This document shows positions 1 through 5,384 of a DNA stretch of 19,794 bases, piece by piece (positions within the stretch are counted from its first letter, which is position 1; the number at the start of each line of letters is the position of its first letter). The notes below the pieces were generated by a model. That model saw only the letters and a list, made by a program, of their open reading frames with translations, did no database searches and was not told the DNA's origin. The DNA comes from CAYVZU01 sp964455935 (GTDB lineage Bacteria; Fibrobacterota; CAYVZU01). The stretch is from assembly GCA_964455935.1 (NCBI GenBank), contig CAYVZU010000072.1, forward strand, positions 1-19,794. Reading direction: 5' to 3'. Position numbers and translations under genes: made by a program.

Positions 1-188
1 CTCATTCTTAACTCGGATTTCTCTCTGTGGTTTCATGGGAACCTGTGTAGTTACTTTGGGAAAAGGTGAAAAAACAGCCAAGCCCCTTGATTTGCCAATG
101 TGATTACGATCATATCTTTACGGATCCCTTTTAGGCCAGGAAAGTACGGAAGACCCATGAATGCCCGTTATGAGCCAAGGAGCACACT
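1..188. other. Left-edge noncoding region
   Basis: No gene is supported. TTTCTCTCTGTGGTTTCA near 18-35 resembles one arm of the CACAGAG-type repeat seen at 4956-5107, so a half copy may lie at the edge. The Shine-Dalgarno AAGGAG for the first gene is at 177-182. Confidence 0.35.
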
Positions 189-920
189 ATGATGAAAGGA
201 GTGGTACTTATGCTTGCAGCCGCTTTTGCGTTCGCCTCGCCGACAACCAAGGCGTTTCAAACCGATACGGTCCCCACATCCGCGGGCGAACTTCAAATCA
301 CGTTTATCACCCATGGTTCGCTACTTCTCACGTTTAATGGGAAAGTAATCTTCGCCGATCCTTTTGGCGAAGAGGCTGACTACTCGCTGTTGCCCAAGGC
401 CGATGTGATTCTGGTCACCCATGATCACTACGACCACCTCGACTCGGCCGCAATCGGGAAGATCCGCACGGCCGCAACCGTGATTGTCACGAATTTGGCC
501 GGTACCACCAAGGTCAAAGACGCAATTGCCATGAAGAACGGTGATGTTCGTGAAGTGGAGGGATTCCGGGTTGAGGCGGTGCCGGCCTACAATATTCTGC
601 ACAAAAGGCCTGACGGCAGCCCCTTTCATCCCAAGGGGGCGGGGAACGGATACGTGGTCACCTTCGGCGACAAGCGTGTCTACATCGCGGGTGATACGGA
701 GAATATTCCCGAAATGAAAAACCTCAAGAATATCGAGGTGGCCTTTTTGCCGGTCAACCTGCCCTACACGATGACGCCCGAGATGGCCGCGGACGCGGCC
801 CGGATGTTTGGTCCCAGGATCGTCTATCCGTATCATTACGGCGAGACCGATCCCAAAAAGATCGCGGCGGCCTTGAAGAAAGTCCCGGGTGTCGAGGTTC
901 GAATCAGGGATATGAGGTAA
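189..920 (+). CDS. Exported MBL-fold metal-dependent hydrolase (UlaG/UPF0173-like)
   Basis: A 243-residue protein of the metallo-beta-lactamase fold. Residues 1-23 form a cleavable-looking signal peptide (MMKGV, then an Ala/Phe-rich hydrophobic stretch), so the enzyme probably acts outside the cytoplasm. The metal-binding motif THDHYDHLD gives H78, H80, D82 and H83; H147, D169 (in AGDTE) and H216 (in YPYHYGET) are the likely remaining ligands. This pattern is that of the compact UlaG/UPF0173-type hydrolases rather than true beta-lactamases; the substrate cannot be deduced. The start at 189 is supported by AAGGAG at 177-182; a second in-frame ATG follows directly at 192. The gene stands alone and converges on the NUDIX gene. 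The signal peptide is unusual, since most members of this group are cytoplasmic. Family assignment is firm, substrate unknown. Confidence 0.88.
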   Translation: MMKGVVLMLAAAFAFASPTTKAFQTDTVPTSAGELQITFITHGSLLLTFNGKVIFADPFGEEADYSLLPKADVILVTHDHYDHLDSAAIGKIRTAATVIVTNLAGTTKVKDAIAMKNGDVREVEGFRVEAVPAYNILHKRPDGSPFHPKGAGNGYVVTFGDKRVYIAGDTENIPEMKNLKNIEVAFLPVNLPYTMTPEMAADAARMFGPRIVYPYHYGETDPKKIAAALKKVPGVEVRIRDMR

Positions 921-946
921 TTGCCCGTGTACTGCTGATCAGGAAT

Positions 947-981
947 CCCTCGCCACTCGGTGGGAGAGAGTGGGGTGAGGG
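947..981. terminator. Imperfect hairpin between convergent genes, REP-like
   Basis: The 68-bp gap between the two convergent genes contains CCCTCGCCACT (947-957) facing AGTGGGGTGAGGG (969-981), which pair apart from a 2-nt bulge. Its position suggests a bidirectional terminator, but there is no T-tract. A related CCCTCACC...GGGAGAGG sequence occurs at 5246-5280, so it may be a member of an interspersed palindrome family. Confidence 0.4.
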
Positions 982-988
982 GGATCGT

Positions 989-1549
989 TTAACTATCGCC
1001 TTTGCCGATCCGCTCCTTCGAGAGCAGTGCGCAGAGCATGGTTTTTGAGTCGATAATCTCGTTGCGCTGGATCATGGCAAGCAGATCCGCGTATTTGATG
1101 GTTACCTGCTCCATAAATTCGGTCAGGTCGAATTTGGTCTTTCCCGTATTTTCCAGGTCCGTACCCAGGAACAGAGTAATCAGGCCCGTCGAGTAGCCCT
1201 CGGCATGGGCGTAGGTAACCAGGCGCTCAAGTTTGCGCGGCCTGAATCCTGTTTCTTCGGTGCATTCTCGAATCGCGGCCGCCTCTTCCGATTCTCCAGC
1301 GTCAATAAGTCCTGCCGGCGCTTCAATGATCGTTCTTCCAATCGCGGGCCGGTGCTGGCGAACCAGGTGGACATTGCCATCCGCGTCGTATGGCAGAACA
1401 GCGACCGCATGGCGAACCGCCACGATTTCGCGAGTGCAATGTGAACCGTCTGGAAGCTCAATTTCCATTCGCTGTACCCGCAGGTACTTTCCACGGAAAA
1501 TCTCTTCCTGCTTTTCGATTTTTTCAAACAGATGATCGTGGCTATGCAT
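989..1549 (-). CDS. NUDIX hydrolase, ADP-ribose pyrophosphatase-like
   Basis: A 186-residue NUDIX protein. The Nudix box is complete at residues 80-102: G, five residues, E86, seven residues, then RECTEETGF, which matches the consensus REUXEEXGU and supplies the Mg2+-binding glutamates. The N-terminal part (FRGKYLRVQRMEIELPDG, then VLPYDADGNVHLVRQHRPAI) is typical of the ADP-ribose pyrophosphatase (NudF) branch, which hydrolyses ADP-ribose or ADP-sugars to AMP plus the sugar phosphate in the cytoplasm. The start at 1549 is supported by GGGAG a few bases upstream (CCAGGGAGTTTCATG). It is transcribed alone and converges on the hydrolase gene. ADP-ribose is the likeliest substrate by family resemblance; other nucleoside diphosphate sugars are possible. 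Confidence 0.9.
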   Translation of the reverse strand: MHSHDHLFEKIEKQEEIFRGKYLRVQRMEIELPDGSHCTREIVAVRHAVAVLPYDADGNVHLVRQHRPAIGRTIIEAPAGLIDAGESEEAAAIRECTEETGFRPRKLERLVTYAHAEGYSTGLITLFLGTDLENTGKTKFDLTEFMEQVTIKYADLLAMIQRNEIIDSKTMLCALLSKERIGKGDS

Positions 1550-1598
1550 GAAACTCCCTGGAGATCAAAATAGAATATAGCATCACCGGGCGGGCAGG

Positions 1599-1628
1599 CC
1601 CTTCCCGTTTTGCCTGGTGTGGCCCGAG
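1599..1628 (+). repeat. Direct repeat copy A, REP-like, at the 3' side of RAYT 1
   Basis: A 30-nt sequence (CCCTTCCCGTTTTGCCTGGT, then GTGGCCCGAG) recurs at 2397-2426 with 28 of 30 identities, same orientation. Its end continues into a stem, GTGGCC (1619-1624) with GGCCAC (1637-1642). The GTGTGGCCCGAG core also occurs inverted just upstream of the transposase coding region, so RAYT 1 lies between related copies. Confidence 0.7.
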
Positions 1629-1650
1629 AAGCCTGCGGCCACGCCGGATT

Positions 1651-2145
1651 TCAATTTACGCACCCAATCACGCCAAATTGTAAATAAAGATTTAAAGGTC
1701 CGTCCCTAGACGTGATGTATTCAATCATTTCGTGCACGGCCAAGCCCTTCCAGAGATTGCGGTCGAATCCGCCGCCCCGCTGCCAGAACCGAAGCTCGCC
1801 GTTTGGGCTATCCTCTACCAGCAGGCTCTTGAGAAGATCAGGTCTGCTTTCGCGAACATGTCTGATATATGCAACTGCTGCCAGGCTCTTTATTTCCCGC
1901 TGGATTGCTGAAATGTCATAGTCTGGATTGGCCGGCCATACCAGGGCGTGCACATGGTTGGGCATAACCACGTAGCCCCAGATCTTCAGGTTGTGCTTGA
2001 TTCGCGCTTTGGACAGTTCGTTAAGAAAAGTGGCGCAGGCTTTTGCATCCCGAAAGAGGTGCCTCCTTCTGTAGCAGGTAAAGGTCAGCGCATGAGCATG
2101 CCCCGGCACATTGTAGTGTTTCTTATGGGCGAGTGATTCGATCAT
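1651..2145 (-). CDS. REP-associated tyrosine transposase (RAYT), C-terminally truncated
   Basis: A Y1/HUH single-strand transposase of the RAYT group (IS200-related), which acts on REP hairpins. Seen: the N-terminal signature YNVPGHAHALTFTCYRRRHLF, the HUH motif in MPNHVHAL (H64, H66 from this start), WQRGGGFDRNLW and the candidate catalytic tyrosine in EMIEYI (Y143). Intact relatives continue after this tyrosine with an NNPVRxGLV...EDWxWSSA segment. Here the sequence switches to unrelated residues (SRDGPLNLYLQF) and stops, so the C-terminus is lost and activity is doubtful. The open frame extends to an ATG at 2187, but that would translate the REP hairpin; the start at 2145 aligns better with the family, although it lacks a clear Shine-Dalgarno. 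Flanked by REP-like copies at 1599-1642, 2164-2190 and 2397-2426. Confidence 0.78.
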   Translation of the reverse strand: MIESLAHKKHYNVPGHAHALTFTCYRRRHLFRDAKACATFLNELSKARIKHNLKIWGYVVMPNHVHALVWPANPDYDISAIQREIKSLAAVAYIRHVRESRPDLLKSLLVEDSPNGELRFWQRGGGFDRNLWKGLAVHEMIEYITSRDGPLNLYLQFGVIGCVN

Positions 2146-2163
2146 ATCATACACAGGGTGAGA

Positions 2164-2190
2164 CCCGAGGCAAGCCTCGGGCCACACAAG
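2164..2190 (-). repeat. REP-like hairpin upstream of RAYT 1 (inverted copy)
   Basis: CCCGAGGC (2164-2171), AA, GCCTCGGG (2174-2181) is a perfect 8-bp stem with a 2-nt loop. On the minus strand it is preceded by TTGTGTG, so it reads GTGTGGCCCGAG followed by the hairpin: the same 12-nt core as copy A at 1617-1628, in opposite orientation. Heads point outward on both sides of the transposase gene, as in REPtron/BIME arrangements. Confidence 0.65.
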
Positions 2191-2199
2191 ATTTCTGAT

Positions 2200-2334
2200 T
2201 CACTCAGTATTACATGGGGCCACCCGCCGCGAACCCATATCGAGGAGAATGTTAGCGCACGACAGCGGCGGCAAAGATGGTAGAAGAACAAAGAGCAAAA
2301 AGGGCAGGGATCCTATGGTCTTCCATTGCAGCAT
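2200..2334 (-). CDS. Small ORF with signal-peptide-like N-terminus, possible gene remnant
   Basis: A 44-residue reading frame starting MLQWKTIGSLPFLLFVLLPS, with a hydrophobic core and a cysteine in PPLSC that is a poor lipobox. It has a strong ribosome binding site: GAGGAG (2341-2346) six bases before the ATG at 2334. After the signal-like segment only about 18 residues follow before the stop. This looks like the 5' end of an exported-protein gene cut short next to the REP copies, or a genuine small exported peptide. It lies between REP copies at 2164-2190 and 2397-2426. No family is recognised. Confidence 0.4.
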   Translation of the reverse strand: MLQWKTIGSLPFLLFVLLPSLPPLSCANILLDMGSRRVAPCNTE

Positions 2335-2396
2335 ATAGATCTCCTCAGTTTTATTGCAAAATCGCTCCATGGCCGTGACGTAAGCTCGTTGGGTGA

Positions 2397-2426
2397 CCCT
2401 TCCCATTTTGCCTGGTGTGGCTCGAG
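2397..2426 (+). repeat. Direct repeat copy B, REP-like
   Basis: Second copy of the 30-nt sequence at 1599-1628 (28/30 identical, same orientation), followed by GGTTGCAGGC. It lies between the small ORF and the exported hypothetical gene. Together with copy A it frames the block 1.60-2.43 kb holding RAYT 1 and the small ORF. Confidence 0.65.
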
Positions 2427-2556
2427 GGTTGCAGGCTGCTCCCATGCGTAACTTTTGGGGATAGTCGCGGTGCCTCGGGTCTCTCCTTGTTTTCATTTGA
2501 TCGGAACCGAAATCGCCTGGTGCCCCGCGTCAGCCTTCATTGGCTGGGTAGGGGGC

Positions 2557-3306
2557 TCAGAACATTTCGTCAATGGCAGCATATGATGTATCGTGTGCCA
2601 CCATTACGGGTGGCTTGAGTATGGACTCAATTCTATATGTCTTACGAATCACTTGCAGTTTTGGGTTGCCCTGGATTGTCTTCAGTCCACATGCAATTTC
2701 TGTATGTATCGTGTCGTCGGCTTCCCAGTTGTATGTGATCTCTTTCTTTGAGAACGCGATATTTCCGTCGGAAAACCACTGCATCAGTGCATATGCACCC
2801 CAAACATCACCAGCATCACCACCCCCAGATGTCAAAAGGACGAGGAGCGACCCGTCCGTCATGCTGACCCTTTCTCCAAAGGACCTATAGCCCATGGATG
2901 TAGCCCAAACCGTGTCCTGAAATTTGCTGAAGACCAGACTATCGCTCCTTACATTCCAGAATGAAACCAAAGAAGGAATGCGCTCAAATGCCTCCATGTG
3001 AGGAAGAACTAAAATTGCTCTCTTTCCATCTGGAGAAAAAAGGATAAATCTATCCGCAGACAGCGTGATGGGTATCTGTGCGCACATGCATCCGTTGGGC
3101 CAAAAGCCAGGTGGGTTGGGGCTGTCTAGATCCGGCAGAACGAACCATTTTTCAAATGAAGCCGAAAGAACCTTTTCCCGTTCCACCTTGCGATCTGTCC
3201 TCGCGCAACCTACGAATCTCTTTATTTCGTTCTTGTGAATAGTCTGTGATATAGTAGGCATGGGGAGAAGAAACGTGAATGCAACCAGAAAAAACGCATT
3301 CTTCAT
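2557..3306 (-). CDS. Exported hypothetical protein
   Basis: A 249-residue protein not recognised as any family. Residues 1-20 (MKNAFFLVAFTFLLPMPTIS) form a classical signal peptide ending near SQT. The mature part has short hydrophobic beta-like stretches (RFILFSPDGKRAILVLP, GSLLVLLTSGGGDAGDVWGAYALMQWF, GNIAFSKKEITYNW). The SPDGKRA and SDGNIAFSKKE segments resemble single repeats of beta-propeller proteins, but no repeat periodicity is clear. Four cysteines (in VGCAR, NGCMCAQ and IACGL) could form disulphides. AGGGAG eight bases before the ATG supports the start. Base composition looks more AT-rich than the helicase region to the right, in keeping with accessory DNA between two RAYTs. Function unknown. 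Confidence 0.7.
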   Translation of the reverse strand: MKNAFFLVAFTFLLPMPTISQTIHKNEIKRFVGCARTDRKVEREKVLSASFEKWFVLPDLDSPNPPGFWPNGCMCAQIPITLSADRFILFSPDGKRAILVLPHMEAFERIPSLVSFWNVRSDSLVFSKFQDTVWATSMGYRSFGERVSMTDGSLLVLLTSGGGDAGDVWGAYALMQWFSDGNIAFSKKEITYNWEADDTIHTEIACGLKTIQGNPKLQVIRKTYRIESILKPPVMVAHDTSYAAIDEMF

Positions 3307-3481
3307 GGGTTTAGCTCCCTACGGTGCAGCTGATTTGCGCGGTACGACCGCATATCGGACGGGATTACTATGTATGGAGGAATAGGGTAGAATAGAAAAG
3401 AGGCTACCTATAGATATTTTGTTTACCGTGGTCGCGGGTAACGGACGGGTGGCCGCAGCAGTACGTTTCAGTTTAATGCAT

Positions 3482-3508
3482 TGTGTGCCATGACCATTTA
3501 TGGCATGG
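3482..3508 (+). repeat. REP-like element 3' of RAYT 2 (left copy)
   Basis: A 27-nt sequence beginning TGTGTGCCATG and ending TTTATGGCATGG. It contains an imperfect palindrome (CCATG...CATGG) behind a TGTG head. The inverted copy at 4140-4166 matches 26 of 27 bases. The pair brackets RAYT 2. Confidence 0.8.
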
Positions 3509-3527
3509 CCCATTCTTGGTTTGCAAA

Positions 3528-4121
3528 TCATACGAACCTCAAGCTCGGTACCTGGGGGTTGGACATGAAAACAGGAATATTGAATGCATCGGGAAGCAAT
3601 CCCATACTGTTCTTTCGTGCGTATGCGGAAGACCATTTCCATTCTTCCACACGATTTGCATGCTTGGAGCGAACAGGATTGTCCTCGATGTAGCTAATTG
3701 AATTGTGAATCGCTTTCGAGTTCCAAAGATTGCGGTCAAAACCGCCGCCTCTTTGCCATAGCCGAAAGCATTCGATTCCACGCAAGACAACCTGGAATTC
3801 CTGCAGGTCCTGTGGTCGATTCATGAGGAGGAATTCCCTATATCGCTTCGAAGTGCGGCCTTTCACGAAATTGAGGAATACTGATATGTTATAAGCAGGT
3901 TCTACCGGCCATACGAGAAGGTGAACATGATGGGGCATAACAATGTAGGCCCACAACCGGTATTTCAGCTCCTGCTTTGCCTTCGCCAACTCATGCAGGA
4001 AAAAGTCACACAGAACTTCATCTTTAAAGTATTCTCGTCTCCGATAGCAGGAGAAGGTGAGCTCATGAGCATGCCCGGCAGAATTATACCGATGGCATTT
4101 TTTCCTGTGATTGTTCTCCAT
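3528..4121 (-). CDS. REP-associated tyrosine transposase (RAYT), apparently complete
   Basis: A 197-residue Y1/HUH transposase of the RAYT group. In order: YNSAGHAHELTFSCYRRREYF, the HUH motif in MPHHVHLLVW (H65 and H67), WQRGGGFDRNLW, the catalytic tyrosine in SISYIEDNPVRS (Y144), and the EEWKWSSA tail that RAYT 1 lacks. RAYTs nick and join REP hairpins and are usually single-copy domesticated transposases. The frame is open to 4178, but the first 19 codons would translate the right REP copy; ATG 4121 gives the family-typical N-terminus, although no strong Shine-Dalgarno is seen. The bracketing inverted REP-like copies at 3482-3508 and 4140-4166 are the likely substrate. All key residues visible are intact. 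Confidence 0.87.
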   Translation of the reverse strand: MENNHRKKCHRYNSAGHAHELTFSCYRRREYFKDEVLCDFFLHELAKAKQELKYRLWAYIVMPHHVHLLVWPVEPAYNISVFLNFVKGRTSKRYREFLLMNRPQDLQEFQVVLRGIECFRLWQRGGGFDRNLWNSKAIHNSISYIEDNPVRSKHANRVEEWKWSSAYARKNSMGLLPDAFNIPVFMSNPQVPSLRFV

Positions 4122-4139
4122 GTCACACAGTCCAGAATG

Positions 4140-4166
4140 CCATGCCATAAATGGACATGGCACACA
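4140..4166 (-). repeat. REP-like element 5' of RAYT 2 (right copy)
   Basis: Reverse-complement partner of 3482-3508, with one mismatch in 27. On the minus strand it reads TGTGTGCCATG then CCATTTATGGCATGG. It lies immediately upstream of the transposase start at 4121. The TGTG head points away from the gene, as does that of the left copy. Confidence 0.8.
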
Positions 4167-4208
4167 GAGTCCTTTCAAGGTTGCTTCATACGGCAGTCAG
4201 GCCACCCG

Positions 4209-4223
4209 GCGCGGCCGCCGCGC
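4209..4223. terminator. GC-rich hairpin downstream of the membrane-protein gene
   Basis: GCGCGG (4209-4214), CCG, CCGCGC (4218-4223) forms a perfect 6-bp stem with a 3-nt loop, 25 bases after the stop of the minus-strand gene ending at 4249. No T-tract follows, so termination is only a possibility. Confidence 0.25.
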
Positions 4224-4248
4224 AGGAAAAATCAGCTTCAACTATTGG

Positions 4249-4782
4249 TTAGCCATCCATCTTTGCCTTCCGCAGTCGCGCCAGCAGATCCTCCTCCGGC
4301 TTCAGTTCGATTGTCTGGCCAACCGAAGTGTGGATTAGGGCAACCAATGTCTTTAGTCTTCCTTCCGAAAAAGGCTTGAGAAAATCATTGGCGAATTCCG
4401 TCAACCACGACGGCGTGTGATTGAATGAAACCATGAAGCTTGCTTGCTTGCCGTGAGTAATCTCGACTGGATATTGGGCAGTCCATGGTCCCGAAACAGT
4501 TTGGATGCAATACTTTCTTTTCTTACCGCGCCCCACGGCCCAGCCCACGGAATTAATAATTACTGGCCGCTCGCCAAGGTTTGTAACGCTAATATTCAAA
4601 TGTTCCTCTGGTGGGCTCCCATCGCCCCTATACACTATCCTCAATCCGGCAAAAGATTTTAGCCGAATGCGCTCATGTCGGCGAGCAAGGTGAAGTGAGA
4701 CAAGGACCGCTGCGAATGTTGCTAGACCTGCCAGCCATATCCCAATTGTGTTCCATATCTGTACCTGCTGGTCGAAGGTCAT
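4249..4782 (-). CDS. Membrane-anchored hypothetical protein
   Basis: A 177-residue protein, not assigned to a family. Residues 9-31 (WNTIGIWLAGLATFAAVLVSLHL) form one transmembrane helix followed by a basic stretch (ARRHERIRLK), which predicts the N-terminus outside and a cytoplasmic soluble domain. The soluble part has a beta-rich segment (FAGLRIVYRGDG, EHLNISVTNLGERPVIINSVGWAVGRGKKRKY) of a kind seen in many small membrane-anchored proteins often found on mobile or accessory DNA. AGGGAG five bases before the ATG supports the start at 4782. It is the last gene of the minus-strand accessory block, upstream of RAYT 2. Function unknown. Confidence 0.65.
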   Translation of the reverse strand: MTFDQQVQIWNTIGIWLAGLATFAAVLVSLHLARRHERIRLKSFAGLRIVYRGDGSPPEEHLNISVTNLGERPVIINSVGWAVGRGKKRKYCIQTVSGPWTAQYPVEITHGKQASFMVSFNHTPSWLTEFANDFLKPFSEGRLKTLVALIHTSVGQTIELKPEEDLLARLRKAKMDG

Positions 4783-4955
4783 GTCTTCTCCCTTGATGGC
4801 TAACCATAGTTATGCTGTCCGGGAATAAATCCTTTAGACAGCTCCAGGATCATGTAAAAAGAAAACGTACATATTTTTGTAACCCACGGCAACATAAAAA
4901 ATAGGTCGCCCATGAACCTGACCGCGAGGAATGTTATATGCTTTCCGGATAATTA

Positions 4956-5107
4956 TTCACCACAGAGGCACAGAGGACACTGAGAAGACAAGAGTCAGGA
5001 TGAAGGCCAAAGAGAGGAAACTTTTCTGGCGCGCATCTGCGCCAGAAATCTTTTCTCCTCTATGTATTCTTTTCTGATCTCGGTGTTCTTTGTGTCTCTG
5101 TGGTGAA
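4956..5107. repeat. Nested inverted-repeat element of the CACAGAG type
   Basis: The outer arms are TTCACCACAGAGGCACAGAG at 4956 onward and its near reverse complement ending CTGTGGTGAA at 5107, about 32 bases each with a few mismatches. Near the centre is a perfect 10-bp palindrome, TTTCTGGCGC (5023-5032) and GCGCCAGAAA (5039-5048), with a 6-nt loop. Sequences of this CACAGAG kind are familiar as interspersed repeats in environmental genomes. The identical 12-mer TTTCCGGATAAT lies on both sides (4942-4953 and 5117-5128) and looks like a target-site duplication. A reading frame through the element is an artefact of the repeat. Confidence 0.75.
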
Positions 5108-5245
5108 ATAGTTACGTTTCCGGATAATATTCCCGTTTTGGGCCTCATGATGCGTAGGCCGGGGGTCTGGCAATTCGGGTGTCGCAAAGCTTGATCAGTG
5201 CTTTCCTGGAATCCTATCTTGATTTCTTTGCTCGGCACCACCACA

Positions 5246-5280
5246 CCCTCACCTTAATACGCTCCCATCGAAGGGAGAGG
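5246..5280. repeat. Short palindromic repeat (CCCTCACC/GGGAGAGG type)
   Basis: CCCTCACC is followed by CTCCC (5262-5266) and GGGAG (5273-5277), a 5-bp stem with a 6-nt loop. The composition resembles the hairpin at 947-981, which suggests a shared interspersed family. Low significance alone. Confidence 0.35.
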
Positions 5281-5384
5281 AAAAAAGCCTCGGCGCTTTA
5301 AGGGAAAAGGCAGGATGAAAGAGCGCTGAGCGTTTGCGCTTTCTTTTCGCGGGCAAAACGAATCACACAGTCAGAAAGAGAACA

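Larger units (their letters stand above)
4783..5384. other. Gene-free region holding repeats
   Basis: About 600 bases with no supportable gene. It holds the nested palindrome (4956-5107), its flanking 12-bp direct repeats, and the small CTCCC/GGGAG hairpin sequence (5246-5280). The promoter of the helicase gene should lie near its right end, but no convincing -35/-10 pair was picked out. The part from 4800 to 4940 is AT-rich and shows nothing recognisable. Confidence 0.6.

Noticed and set aside
3319..3642. 107-residue minus-strand ORF overlapping the end of RAYT 2
   Set aside because: It overlaps the end of RAYT 2 in another frame and crosses the REP copy; no start signal or motif.
4957..5244. 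95-residue minus-strand ORF
   Set aside because: It runs through the nested palindrome; its composition follows the repeat and no coding signal is seen.
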